NCBI GenBank assembly: GCA_021848365.1 | Contig: JAJZUS010000001.1 | Location: 124,001-188,000 of the forward strand | DNA: 64,000 nucleotides | Direction of reading: 5' to 3' | DNA from: Actinomycetes bacterium | GTDB lineage: Bacteria > Actinomycetota > Acidimicrobiia > Acidimicrobiales > RAAP-2 | Shown: in pieces, positions 7,788 through 15,836 of the stretch | How the letters are laid out: the number at the start of each line of letters is the position of its first letter | Numbering within the stretch: the stretch's first letter is position 1 | Position numbers and translations under genes: made by a program | The notes under the pieces: generated by a model | Seen by the model: only the letters and a program-made list of their open reading frames with translations | What the model was told of the DNA's origin: nothing | Databases searched by the model: none

Positions 7788-9017
7788 ATGAGCACTCGCC
7801 TCGGAGTCGACTCGCGCGTCCTCATCGCCGCGCAAGCCATTCGAGGCGTGGGCTACGGGTTCACCGCGGTGATCCTCGGAGCCCTGCTCGCTACTCGGCG
7901 CGTCGGAACCGTCACGGCGGGGGTGCTCCTCGCGTCGATGATCGCGGGCAGCGCCCTCGCGTCCCTCGCCGTGGGAGCCGTCGCGGACCGCGTCGGTCGA
8001 CGTCGCACGTACGGCGTGTTCTTTCTCGCCGTCGCGCTCGCGGGTCTCGTCGTCGGACTCGATCCTCCCCTCGTCGTCCTCCTCGTCGTCGCCCTCACGG
8101 GCACGCTCTCCACCGACGTCGTCGACAACGGTGCGGCGACCACCCTGGAACAGGTGATGCTCGCCCGCGACGACGCGGGGACCGGACGCGTCTACGGCTG
8201 GTACAACGCATGGGGTGCGGGAGCCGGCGCGATCGGCTCTCTCGCGGCGGCTCTCGTCGGACTCGGCCGGCCCCACACACCGGTCCACGCGGGACTCTTC
8301 TTCCTCCTCGTTCCCGTCGGACTCCTCGGAGCCCTCCTCGCACGACGTCTCTCCCCCGCCGTCGAGGCAGCACGACCGCGCCCCCGGCGCGTCCGTCACG
8401 CTCGACCCCGAGCGGTGAGAGACCTGGCTCTGCTCTTCGCGGTCGACGCCGGTGGTGGGGGCCTCGTCACCGCCGGGTTTCTCTCCTACTACCTCACCTC
8501 CCGCTACCACGCCTCACTGTTCTCAGTGGGGTCGCTCTTCTTCGCCGTCTCGGTGATCCAGGCGTTCGCCGTCCTACTCGCGCCCATGCTCGCTCGTCGG
8601 TTCGGGCTCGTCGCGACCATGGTGGGAACTCACTTACCGAGCAACGTCCTCCTCGCCCTCGTCGCCGTCGCCCCGAGCCTCCCCCTCGCCGCCGCCCTGC
8701 TCCTCCTGCGCACCACGCTCTCCCAGATGGACGTCCCGACCCGCCAAGCGCTCGTCATGACCGTCGTCGAGCCCGACGAGCGCGCGGACGCGGCCGCCCT
8801 GACCAACGCCGCCCGGTACACGGCTCGCCCTGCGGCCCCCCTCGTCGCCGGGGCGCTCCAGCACCTGGCGCTCGGCGCGCCCCTCGTGGTGGCGGGAATC
8901 GTCAAGGGTGGCTACGACCTGGCACTCTGGCGGTGGGCGCGACGCGCGGGCCTCGCCCGCTCGGCGCGCTCGACCCTCGCGCGGCGCCGTGACGCCGACG
9001 AGAAGGAGGAGCCGTGA
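7788..9017 (+). CDS. MFS transporter coupled to ChrB-type protein
   Basis: A 409-residue major facilitator with about 12 hydrophobic segments. The MFS loop motif AVADRVGRRRTYG lies after TM2, and a second half begins around RDLALLFAVDAG. It starts at ATG 7788, 6 nt after a GACAAT hexamer, suggesting a leaderless transcript; the open frame upstream is not coding-like. Its stop overlaps the start of the ChrB-domain gene (GTGA 9014-9017) and the two are surely co-expressed. MFS proteins paired with ChrB-like domains are a known alternative to the ChrA chromate exporter, so oxyanion or metal efflux is the best guess, not proven. Confidence 0.85.
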   Translation: MSTRLGVDSRVLIAAQAIRGVGYGFTAVILGALLATRRVGTVTAGVLLASMIAGSALASLAVGAVADRVGRRRTYGVFFLAVALAGLVVGLDPPLVVLLVVALTGTLSTDVVDNGAATTLEQVMLARDDAGTGRVYGWYNAWGAGAGAIGSLAAALVGLGRPHTPVHAGLFFLLVPVGLLGALLARRLSPAVEAARPRPRRVRHARPRAVRDLALLFAVDAGGGGLVTAGFLSYYLTSRYHASLFSVGSLFFAVSVIQAFAVLLAPMLARRFGLVATMVGTHLPSNVLLALVAVAPSLPLAAALLLLRTTLSQMDVPTRQALVMTVVEPDERADAAALTNAARYTARPAAPLVAGALQHLALGAPLVVAGIVKGGYDLALWRWARRAGLARSARSTLARRRDADEKEEP

Positions 9018-9472
9018 GATGGATCACCCGTCGCCGACCGAAGACCGACCGCATCGCCTGCCCCTGGCTGATCACCCGCTTCATCGACCCCGACGCCGAG
9101 ATCGTGTACGTCGACGCGGACCGGGTCCTCGCCGAGGCCGCCGAGACCGGCGGCCACTCCTTCGACGCGCCGGGCGCCGAGTTCACCCACGAGGTGAGCG
9201 CCGACGAACGCGAGCTCTGCACCTTCGAGGTCCTCGTCGAGCGCTTCGGCCTCGGCGATGACCCGGCTCTCGCGCGTCTCGCGACGATCGTTCACGCCGC
9301 CGACGTCCGCGAAGACCTCGCGAGTGACCCGGCGGGAGCGGGGCTGCTGGCGATCGGCGAGGGGGGACTGCTCTGCGAGTCCGACGACGACCGTCTCCTC
9401 GAGCGCGCCGCCTTCGTCTACGACGCCCTCTACGCGTGGTGCGAACGAGAGGTGACCCGCCCGCCTCGATAG
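9014..9472 (+). CDS. ChrB C-terminal-domain protein (chromate resistance family)
   Basis: 152 residues beginning MRWITRRRPKTDRIACPWLI and continuing with RFIDPDAEIVYV, GHSFDAPGAEFTH and CTFEVLVERFGL. This matches the Chrome_Resist (PF09828) domain, which forms the C-terminal half of ChrB. The N-terminal regulatory part of full ChrB is absent, so this is the stand-alone form. GTG start with AGAAGGAGGA just ahead, overlapping the MFS stop. Function in chromate resistance is known only in part for the family; the stand-alone protein is probably cytoplasmic. Coupling to the MFS gene points to a two-gene resistance unit. Confidence 0.82.
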   Translation: MRWITRRRPKTDRIACPWLITRFIDPDAEIVYVDADRVLAEAAETGGHSFDAPGAEFTHEVSADERELCTFEVLVERFGLGDDPALARLATIVHAADVREDLASDPAGAGLLAIGEGGLLCESDDDRLLERAAFVYDALYAWCEREVTRPPR

Positions 9473-9541
9473 ACGGACGACGGCCCGCGCCCTCCCACGC
9501 CGATCCCGCCGGGCACCCCTGCCGTTCCCTACGATCGGCGG

Positions 9542-10957
9542 ATGGACGACATCCTCTGGCTCGACGCCACCGCCCAGGCGGAGCTCGTCGCTCGCGGTGA
9601 GGTGAGCCCCCGCGAGTTGGCGGAGGCAGCAATCGACCGAATCGAGGAGGTGGACGGCGCGATCAACGCGGTCATCCACCGCCGCTTCGAGCGCGCCCTC
9701 GACGAGATCGAGGTGGGACTTCCCGCGGGGCCCTTCCACGGCGTACCCCTGCTCGTCAAGGACCTGTTCGCCGACAGCGCCGGGGATCCCGCCCACCACG
9801 GGAATCGCGCGCTGCGCGACGCCGGCTGGACGGCCCCCGCCGACAGCTGGCTGGTCGCTCGCCTGCGTCGCGCGGGCTTCTCCTTCCTCGGGCGGACCAA
9901 CACCCCCGAGTTCGGCATCACCCCCTTCACCGAGCCCGTGGCCTACGGCCCCACCCGCAACCCCTACGACCTCACCCGCACCCCGGGGGGCTCGAGTGGG
10001 GGGAGCGCCGCCGCGGTCGCGGCGGGGATGGTCGCGATCGCCCACGCGAGCGACGGCGGCGGGAGCATTCGCATCCCGGCGAGCATGTGCGGGCTCGTCG
10101 GGCTCAAGCCGTCGCGGGGCCGCACGACCCTCGGCCCCGACCGCGACGAGAGCGGTCTCTCCGTCCAGCACGTGGTCACCCGGACCGTACGTGACAGCGC
10201 GGCCCTCCTCGACCTCCTCCAGGGACCCGGTCCCGGTGACATGGTCGTCGCCCCGCCGCCACGGCGTCCCTACGTCGAGGAGGTCGGGGCGCCGACCGGG
10301 CGACTACGCGTCGGCGTCCTGGCGACGAGCCCCACCGGGGCCCTCCATCCCGAGTGCGCGGCGGCGGCCCGCGAGACGGCACACCTCCTCGAGGCGCTCG
10401 GCCACGACGTCTCGGACGACCACCCCGTCATCGATCCCGACGCCGCCCGGTGGTTCCTCGCGCGGTGGGCCGTGAACGCCCGCATGAGCGTCCTCGCCAT
10501 CGGCCAACAGCTCGGCCGTGAGATCACGGCCGACGACGTCGAGCCGATGACGTGGGCTATCGCCGAGGCCGGGGCCCGTCTCTCGGGGGTCGACTACGCG
10601 GCGGCCCTGGCGACGAGCGCCGCGTTCACGCGTTCGATGGCTCGGTTCTGGGAGGATCACGACCTCCTCGTCACGCCCACCCTCGGCGACCTCCCCCCGC
10701 GCGTCGGCGAGCTCGTGCCACCCGCGAACGATCCCTTGGCCACCCAGGACCGGATCGCGCGGCTGGTCCCCTTCACAACGCACTTCAACGTCACCGGTCA
10801 GCCCGCGATCTCCCTCCCCCTCCACGTCAGCCCGGAGGGCCTCCCCGTCGGGGTCCAGCTGGTCGCCGCCTACGGTCGCGAGGACCAGCTCATCCGAGTG
10901 GCGAGCCAGCTCGAAGTGGCGGCTCCCTGGTCGTCCCGGCGCCCGGCTCTCGGCTAG
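9542..10957 (+). CDS. Amidase signature enzyme (GatA-like amidase)
   Basis: A 471-residue amidase-signature hydrolase. The triad can be read as Lys73 (LLVKDLF), cis-Ser151 in [16 protein letters not shown] and nucleophile Ser175 in GGSIRIPAS; the 24-residue serine spacing is canonical. It hydrolyses a C-N amide bond, but the substrate cannot be deduced. It is not GatA proper, as no gatB/gatC is present and the C-terminus is divergent. ATG at 9542 lies 6 nt after TACGAT, consistent with leaderless transcription. Monocistronic, probably ended by the hairpin that follows. Confidence 0.88.
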   Translation: MDDILWLDATAQAELVARGEVSPRELAEAAIDRIEEVDGAINAVIHRRFERALDEIEVGLPAGPFHGVPLLVKDLFADSAGDPAHHGNRALRDAGWTAPADSWLVARLRRAGFSFLGRTNTPEFGITPFTEPVAYGPTRNPYDLTRTPGGSSGGSAAAVAAGMVAIAHASDGGGSIRIPASMCGLVGLKPSRGRTTLGPDRDESGLSVQHVVTRTVRDSAALLDLLQGPGPGDMVVAPPPRRPYVEEVGAPTGRLRVGVLATSPTGALHPECAAAARETAHLLEALGHDVSDDHPVIDPDAARWFLARWAVNARMSVLAIGQQLGREITADDVEPMTWAIAEAGARLSGVDYAAALATSAAFTRSMARFWEDHDLLVTPTLGDLPPRVGELVPPANDPLATQDRIARLVPFTTHFNVTGQPAISLPLHVSPEGLPVGVQLVAAYGREDQLIRVASQLEVAAPWSSRRPALG

Positions 10958-11003
10958 CACCGTCGCGCCGCCAGTGGCACGATGGACGGGTCTGCGACGG
11001 TGC
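10957..11003 (+). terminator. Inverted repeat after the amidase gene
   Basis: A perfect 10-bp inverted repeat GCACCGTCGC / GCGACGGTGC (10957-10966 and 10994-11003) starts at the last base of the amidase stop codon, with a 27-nt loop. The position fits a terminator, but the loop is long and no T-run is present. Confidence 0.4.
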
Positions 11004-11049
11004 CGCGCGGCTGGGCCCGCCTCGACATCGTCGAGGTGAAGGAGGCGAG

Positions 11050-11355
11050 ATGACCGCGACGCTCTCGGTGGTGCACCGCTCCATCGGGTTCGAGGTTCGC
11101 CGTCGCCCCTACGAGGTCCTGCTCGACGGCGCGTCCGTCGGGACGGTCGAGATGAACGGGACCCTCACGGTCACGCTCGAGCCGGGCGACCACGACGTCC
11201 AGGTCCGTGCCGGACGACAGGCGAGTGCCAGGCGGGCCTTCCACGCTGGAGACGGCGAAGTCGTCGCCTGGCGCTGCACCGGCAAGCGCCCGCTGCCGAT
11301 CTTCCTCGCGTCCTTCTTCGTCCCCAGCCTGGCCCTCGCCCTCGTGCGGCGCTGA
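11050..11355 (+). CDS. Small protein of unknown function with C-terminal hydrophobic tail
   Basis: 101 residues. ATG 11050 is preceded by GGAGGCGAG. The protein is predicted mostly beta: LSVVHRSIGFEVRRRPYEVL, DGASVGTVEMNGTLTVTLEPG, then DVQVRAGRQASARRAFHAGDG. This resembles small PEGA-like or carboxypeptidase-regulatory-like beta domains. It ends in KRPLPIFLASFFVPSLALALVRR, a possible membrane anchor. It abuts the 3' end of the convergent arsR gene. Actinobacterial proteins with this look are uncharacterised; no function is assigned. Confidence 0.6.
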   Translation: MTATLSVVHRSIGFEVRRRPYEVLLDGASVGTVEMNGTLTVTLEPGDHDVQVRAGRQASARRAFHAGDGEVVAWRCTGKRPLPIFLASFFVPSLALALVRR

Positions 11356-11356
11356 G

Positions 11357-11734
11357 CTACCGGGCGAGAACGCGGTCCCCGCTGCCCAGGGCGAGGCGCA
11401 CCACGTCGGCGTGCTCCTCGCTCAGGCGCCACCAGGTCCAACGTCCCCGTCGCTCGCCGACGACGAACCCGGCCTCGGCGAGGACCCTCGTGTGGTGCGA
11501 GACGGTTGGCTGGCTCTTCGCGAGCGGGACCTCGAGGTCGCACGAGCAGGCCGCCCCTCGGGCCTCGAGGATCGAGAGGAGCCGCAGTCGGACCGGGTCG
11601 GCCAGCGCCGCGAGGAGTCGGGCCCGCTCGGCGGCCGCGGCCTCGCCGAGGGGGGCCTCGGCGTAGGTCGGCTCGCACGCTCCCGCGTCGGCCGCGACGA
11701 CCGGGATCCGTCGGCGCTGGCTCGTCGAGCTCAT
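11357..11734 (-). CDS. arsR: ArsR/SmtB-family metalloregulator (arsenic type)
   Basis: About 125 residues with a winged helix: LLAALADPVRLRLLSILEAR, then AACSCDLEVPLAKSQPTVSHH (recognition helix) and TRVLAEAGFVVGERRG. The CxC inside the helix (CSCDL) and a further cysteine near the N-terminus (GACEPTY) are the kind of thiols that bind As(III) in ArsR proteins. ATG at 11734 has GAGGTGG 4 nt upstream. It is divergent from the ACR3 arsenite pump and shares with it a 30-bp palindromic operator. Expected to repress both genes until arsenite binds. Confidence 0.88.
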   Translation of the reverse strand: MSSTSQRRRIPVVAADAGACEPTYAEAPLGEAAAAERARLLAALADPVRLRLLSILEARGAACSCDLEVPLAKSQPTVSHHTRVLAEAGFVVGERRGRWTWWRLSEEHADVVRLALGSGDRVLAR

Positions 11735-11756
11735 AGGCCACCTCGATTCATTGACG

Positions 11757-11786
11757 TTCATCGATGACATCACTATCATCGATGAA
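11757..11786. promoter_or_regulatory. ArsR operator between arsR and acr3
   Basis: A perfect 11-bp inverted repeat, TTCATCGATGA (11757-11767) and TCATCGATGAA (11776-11786), separated by 8 nt. A near-consensus -10 TATCAT lies at 11774-11779, inside the spacer and right arm, so a bound repressor would block acr3 transcription directly. The location between divergent arsR and acr3 makes ArsR the obvious ligand. Confidence 0.75.
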
Positions 11787-11787
11787 T

Positions 11788-12912
11788 GTGAATCTATCGC
11801 CGGGAGAGCCGACGAGCCCGTCTCGTGCGACGTCAGCGGCTCACGACGCGCCGCCACGGGGCGAGGCCGTCGTCCGGCGGCTCTCGCTCCTCGATCGGTT
11901 CCTCCCGGTCTGGATCCTCACCGCCATGGCCGTGGGACTCGGCCTCGGGCGGGCCGTCCCGTCGCTCAACACCCACCTCGACGCGATCCAGGTCACGCGG
12001 GGGACGTCGCTGCCGATCTTCGTCGGGCTGCTCGTGATGATGTACCCGGTGCTCGCGAAGGTCCGCTACGGCGAGCTGCGGTCGGTGACCACGGACCGGC
12101 GGATGCTCGTCTCGTCGCTCGTCCTCAACTGGGTGATCGGTCCGGCCGTCATGTTCGCGCTGGCCTGGATCTTCCTTGCCGACCAGCCGACCTACCGCAC
12201 CGGGCTCATCATCGTGGGCCTCGCACGCTGCATCGCGATGGTGCTCGTCTGGAACGACCTCTCGTGCGGAGACCGGGAAGCGGCCGCGGTGCTCGTGGCG
12301 CTCAACTCCCTCTTCCAGATTGTCGCCTTCGCCCTCCTCGGCTACCTCTACCTCCACCTCATCCCGGACTGGCTCGGCCTCTCGAGCGTCGGCGTCACCT
12401 TCTCGACGGCCCAGATCGCCGAGACGGTCGCCATCTTCCTCGGCATCCCGCTCGTCGCGGGCTACCTGTCACGCCGCGTGGGCGAGCGGACGCGCGGACG
12501 CGCCTGGTACGAGGAGCGGTTCCTCCCCCGCGTGGGACCCCTCGCCCTGATCGGGCTCCTCTACACGATCGTGATCCTCTTCGCCCTCCAGGGACGGACC
12601 ATCACGGGCCACCCCGGCGACGTCGCCCGCATCGCCCTGCCGCTCCTCGCCTACTTCGCGATCATGTGGGTCGGCGCCTTCGCCTGGGGTCGCGCCATCG
12701 GGCTCCCCTACGAGAGGACCGCCACCCTCGCCTTCACCGCGGCCGGCAACAACTTCGAGCTGGCCATCGCCGTCTCCATCGGCGTCTTCGGGGTCACCTC
12801 GGGTGAGGCCCTGGCCGGGGTCGTCGGACCCCTCATCGAGGTGCCCGTCCTCGTGGGCCTGGTCTACGTCTCGCTGTGGGCGCGACGCCTCTTCCCCCAC
12901 CGCGAGCCCTGA
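11788..12912 (+). CDS. acr3: ACR3-family arsenite efflux transporter
   Basis: About 374 residues and ten transmembrane segments of the BASS/ACR3 fold. Diagnostic features are the conserved cysteine in TM4 (GLARCIAMVLVWNDLSCG) and the glutamate in TM9 (AAGNNFELAIAVSIGVFG), plus the entry motif SLLDRFLPVWILTAMAVGLG. It extrudes As(III) using the proton-motive force. In-frame starts exist at 11764, 11782 and 11788. The first two lie inside the operator/-10, so GTG 11788, 8 nt after TATCAT, is preferred as a leaderless start. No arsenate reductase gene is visible nearby. Confidence 0.9.
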   Translation: MNLSPGEPTSPSRATSAAHDAPPRGEAVVRRLSLLDRFLPVWILTAMAVGLGLGRAVPSLNTHLDAIQVTRGTSLPIFVGLLVMMYPVLAKVRYGELRSVTTDRRMLVSSLVLNWVIGPAVMFALAWIFLADQPTYRTGLIIVGLARCIAMVLVWNDLSCGDREAAAVLVALNSLFQIVAFALLGYLYLHLIPDWLGLSSVGVTFSTAQIAETVAIFLGIPLVAGYLSRRVGERTRGRAWYEERFLPRVGPLALIGLLYTIVILFALQGRTITGHPGDVARIALPLLAYFAIMWVGAFAWGRAIGLPYERTATLAFTAAGNNFELAIAVSIGVFGVTSGEALAGVVGPLIEVPVLVGLVYVSLWARRLFPHREP

Positions 12913-13039
12913 GCCGCCGCGAGTACCCCGACCGAGCGTCCCCGCCTCGGGACCACTGACGCGGTAGACCCGTGGTCGGTGGCGACGCCTCCGGCGGTCG
13001 TGCGTTCGCACGCGCCACGGCACGACGCGGGGAGAGGAC

Positions 13040-14047
13040 ATGGCGCATCACTGCGACGACCTGACACGCATCGGCTTCTCGCCCGCCGCGGCCCCCGCCG
13101 AGGGACTCGCGGACACCGGGGTGCGACTGGCCCTCGCGACGCGGACCTACGAGCCGGGGGTCGCGACGTTCGTCACCTACCTGCCCGTCTACGACGCAAC
13201 GACCCGACGCTACGTCGAGCACCCCACGTCGAGCGGTTCCGAGTGCTGGCACGGCGCGGACGCGTCACTCGCCCTCACCGAGGCGCGGGAGTCGGCCCTT
13301 CGACACGCGATCCGCGCCCTCGACGCCGACATCGACCAGTGGGAGGTTCGCGGTCAGTTCGCCTTCGCTGATCCCGACCTGACGTCGCACCGCTGGCACG
13401 CCCAGAAGAGTCGGCTGCGCCTGTCGGCCCTGCGCTACGAGGTGGGCCGCGTCGATCGCGAGTGCGAGGAGTTCCCTCGGCTCGAGCCCGACGTCCGGGC
13501 CCTGCGCCAGAGGATCTCCGACGCCTACAGCCTGCTCGCGGAGATGACGGCCTCCAGCCTCGCCGACAAGAGCGACATCGAGGAGTCGCAGCGAAGTCGG
13601 CTCAACCTCCTCCTCTCGGTGATCGCGTCACTGATCCTCGCCCCGGGGGTCGTGATCAGCTTCGCCTCGGCGACGACCGCGCGCTCGGATCCCGTGACCC
13701 TGCTCCTCGCCTGCGCGTCGGCGAGCCTCGCGACAGCGGCGATCATCATCGCCTTCTCGGGACTGCGGCTCGACGTGCGCCGCGGTCGAACGGTCGGCGG
13801 CGTGCTCGCCGTCGCGACGGCCCTCCTCGTCGCCCTGGTCCTCGCCATCACCGTGCCGAGTCCTCACGGGGACGTGATCGTCGTGGCCGTGCTCTTCGCC
13901 GTCGGTTGCCTGCTCACGCTCGTCGCCCCCTGGGGGCGACGACCCAGCGCCGCGTCCGCTCCCGACCGGTGGCGGTCGACGTGGGACCGCATCCGCAACG
14001 ACCGAGAGCGGTCGTGGCACGAGTTGAACGACGGGATCTCGAACTAG
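13040..14047 (+). CDS. Uncharacterised protein with soluble N-half and four C-terminal TM segments
   Basis: 335 residues, ATG 13040 after GGGGAGAGGAC. Residues 1-175 are soluble, with a mixed alpha/beta start and then a helical, charged region (about 100-175) that could form a coiled coil. Four hydrophobic segments follow at about 185-210, 218-240, 250-270 and 275-295 (for example LNLLLSVIASLILAPGVVI), then a basic C-terminal tail (DRWRSTWDRIRNDRERSWHE). The layout resembles a sensor or effector membrane anchor, but I do not recognise the family. Stands alone between the arsenic genes and a gene-free stretch. Confidence 0.6.
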   Translation: MAHHCDDLTRIGFSPAAAPAEGLADTGVRLALATRTYEPGVATFVTYLPVYDATTRRYVEHPTSSGSECWHGADASLALTEARESALRHAIRALDADIDQWEVRGQFAFADPDLTSHRWHAQKSRLRLSALRYEVGRVDRECEEFPRLEPDVRALRQRISDAYSLLAEMTASSLADKSDIEESQRSRLNLLLSVIASLILAPGVVISFASATTARSDPVTLLLACASASLATAAIIIAFSGLRLDVRRGRTVGGVLAVATALLVALVLAITVPSPHGDVIVVAVLFAVGCLLTLVAPWGRRPSAASAPDRWRSTWDRIRNDRERSWHELNDGISN

Positions 14048-14456
14048 AACTTGACGTTCGGACGAGCGAAGTGCTCACCAGTCAGCGGCTCGGAGGAAAG
14101 CCTGGCCCAAACGGGACGGACCTTCCAGTCCCATGAGACGGGCCGGGGAACGGCGACGCAGGTCAGAGGGGTCCTCACTCGGAGATCCCGCCCGTGGATC
14201 GACCGCATTCGGCCGCACCGGTGACGCGGGTCGACCTCGGGGGACCGATCCGTCGTCGCCCCGCGTGCCCCGAAGGGAGTGGCGTTCGAGCACCGGGAGT
14301 CCCGAGCACGACACCATCCGTTCGGATCCACGTGGGGATCCCGAGAGACACGACACGGCTGATCGGCGTCTCGTGCGACCCACCTCATCGAGCGTCGGGC
14401 GACTCGTCCGGGTCCATCCGAGAGATCTCGGGTGCTCGCGCCAGAGTCTCGGGGAC
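14048..14456. other. 409-bp stretch without recognisable gene
   Basis: No open frame here reads like a conserved protein and no hairpin or tRNA-like cloverleaf stands out. RNase P RNA was considered because of a GAGGAAAG string near 14093, but the other universal elements are missing. It may be decayed coding sequence or a long 3' region for the two flanking convergent genes. Confidence 0.3.
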
Positions 14457-14804
14457 TCAGATCCGGTAGGCGCAGCCGTCGAGCGAGACGACGAGCGAGC
14501 GGCGGCGGCCACGCAGTTCGATCGTAATCTCCCTCGGGAAGCGGAGCATCGGGGTGACCAGGTGGACGTCCACGCCCTCGACCCTCCACGAGCAGAGCGG
14601 CAGTTGCGTGCCGGCCGGGTGGGTCACCGCGTCGAGGAAGGTCAGTGTCCCCGAACAGCAGCGAGACTCGCGCCGGCTCAGGTAGACGACCCCACCGCGC
14701 GCGGCCACGTGCTCGGCCACGCCCTCACCGAGGGTCACCGCGACGCTCGTCGCCGCCGCACGCGTCGCCGCCGCCAGGTCACTCGTCGCGCGAGGTGCGG
14801 TCAC
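14457..14804 (-). CDS. Small Cys-Cys motif protein, candidate CC/Se-motif family member
   Basis: 115 residues. GTG start at 14802-14804 overlaps the stop of the thioredoxin-like gene (GTGA). The central SRRESRCCSGTLTFLDAV has adjacent cysteines 49-50, with further cysteines at 71 (LCSWRVEG) and 111 (DGCAYRI). From memory this resembles small proteins annotated as CC/Se motif (seleno)proteins, in which one Cys of the pair can be selenocysteine; here it is plain Cys. The second half (MLRFPREITIELRGRRRSLVV) looks beta-rich. Together with its partner it suggests thiol chemistry on a metal or organometal. Family call tentative. Confidence 0.55.
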   Translation of the reverse strand: MTAPRATSDLAAATRAAATSVAVTLGEGVAEHVAARGGVVYLSRRESRCCSGTLTFLDAVTHPAGTQLPLCSWRVEGVDVHLVTPMLRFPREITIELRGRRRSLVVSLDGCAYRI

Positions 14805-15106
14805 GATCGCCCCGCCGCCCGCAACGCGAACCGCAACTGGTCGAGCGTCGGCACACCCGCGGGACCGGTCGGCGTCGGGTAGATCCGGCAGGCGGCGTCG
14901 ACCGGCCCATCCTCGCTCTCGAAGGGGTCGCGCCCGTCGAGGAGGATCGTGGGCGACCCGCGATAGGAGGCCGTCAACGCCGCGTCCAGCGACGAGGACT
15001 CGTGGAGCTCGAGCGTGACGTCGAACTCGTCGAGCAGGGACTCGAGGGCGTTCGCGGCCACTCGCCAGTTGGGACAGTCCGCCTCGTAGAGCAGGTCCAC
15101 CTTCAC
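14801..15106 (-). CDS. Thioredoxin-fold small protein (single N-terminal Cys, DPF motif)
   Basis: 101 residues. GTG at 15104-15106 has GGGAGG 5 nt upstream; longer in-frame starts lack homology-like sequence. It starts MKVDLLYEADCPNW, the first strand and active-site turn of a thioredoxin fold but with one cysteine (C11) followed by PN, not CxxC. The cis-Pro strand SPTILLDGRDPF and C73 (AACRIYPTP) follow. Similar short proteins accompany mercury or organometal genes and have been annotated as DF-family (seleno)proteins. Coupled by overlap to the CC-motif gene; the pair probably acts together. Confidence 0.6.
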   Translation of the reverse strand: MKVDLLYEADCPNWRVAANALESLLDEFDVTLELHESSSLDAALTASYRGSPTILLDGRDPFESEDGPVDAACRIYPTPTGPAGVPTLDQLRFALRAAGRS

Positions 15107-15272
15107 TATGCCTCCCAACGCCGGGCGAGCGCCGTCCGTCCGACTCCGCACCGTACCCTCGGGGCCCGGATCCGTCGACCGCTGCGGTGCGCCCACTCTC
15201 ACGTCGGGAGGAACACCGCGGCCCGCTGGTCCATTCCGTCGACCGCGGCGTCCTCCTCGGTAGGCTGCCGAC

Positions 15273-15836
15273 GTGGCCTCGACGTCCGGTGACCGGACCG
15301 CCCAATTCCCGCTCATCGAGCGCCGCTACGGGCACCCCGTGGCCTTCTGGCTGGAACGCCTCGGGGAGCTCGACGACACCCGCTACGCGGCGCAGATGGC
15401 CTACCTGCAGGAGGAGCACGGCTTCTCGCGAGCCCACGCGAACACCGTCGTCATGTTCGCGCGGGGATCCGAGAGCACGCGCCGCTTCGCCGACCCCGAC
15501 GCCTACTTCGCCACGCTCGGGCCCACTCAGGCGACCACGTGCCGCTCCGTCTTCTCGACGATCCAGCGGCACTTCCCCGAGCTCGAGCTCGTCGTCGCCT
15601 GGAACCAGCCGATGCTGCGCCGCGACACGACCTACGTGTTCGGGATGTCGGCCGCGACCGAGCACCTCCTCCTCATGCCCTGGGGCGAGGGGATCCTCGA
15701 CCACGTCGCCCCCCGCCTCGTCGGGCTCGCCGTGAAGAAGAAGACGGTCCAGGTCCCCTCGGACTGGACGGTCGACGAGGGCCTCCTCGTCGAGATGGTC
15801 GCCGAGCGGCTACGCCAGGTCGACGCGGGCGCCTAG
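15273..15836 (+). CDS. DUF4287 / YdhG-like (DUF1801) domain protein
   Basis: 187 residues. The N-terminal 80 (LIERRYGHPVAFWLERLGEL, YLQEEHGFSRAHANTVV) match the DUF4287 helical domain. The C-terminal part (VFSTIQRHFPELELVVAWNQ, TYVFGMSAATEHLLLMPWG) matches the DUF1801/YdhG frataxin-like fold. GTG 15273 lies 6 nt after TAGGCT, fitting leaderless expression. The biochemical function of these domains is unknown. It is convergent with, and overlaps by 4 bp, the aminotransferase gene. Confidence 0.8.
   Translation: MASTSGDRTAQFPLIERRYGHPVAFWLERLGELDDTRYAAQMAYLQEEHGFSRAHANTVVMFARGSESTRRFADPDAYFATLGPTQATTCRSVFSTIQRHFPELELVVAWNQPMLRRDTTYVFGMSAATEHLLLMPWGEGILDHVAPRLVGLAVKKKTVQVPSDWTVDEGLLVEMVAERLRQVDAGA

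Noticed and set aside
11764-11787. ATG codons at 11764 and 11782 as acr3 start
   Set aside because: Both lie within the operator and -10 element, so a transcript from that promoter would not contain them intact; GTG 11788 fits better.
14080-14456. Possible RNase P RNA
   Set aside because: A GAGGAAAG string is present, but the other universally conserved segments and the pairing of the ends are not.
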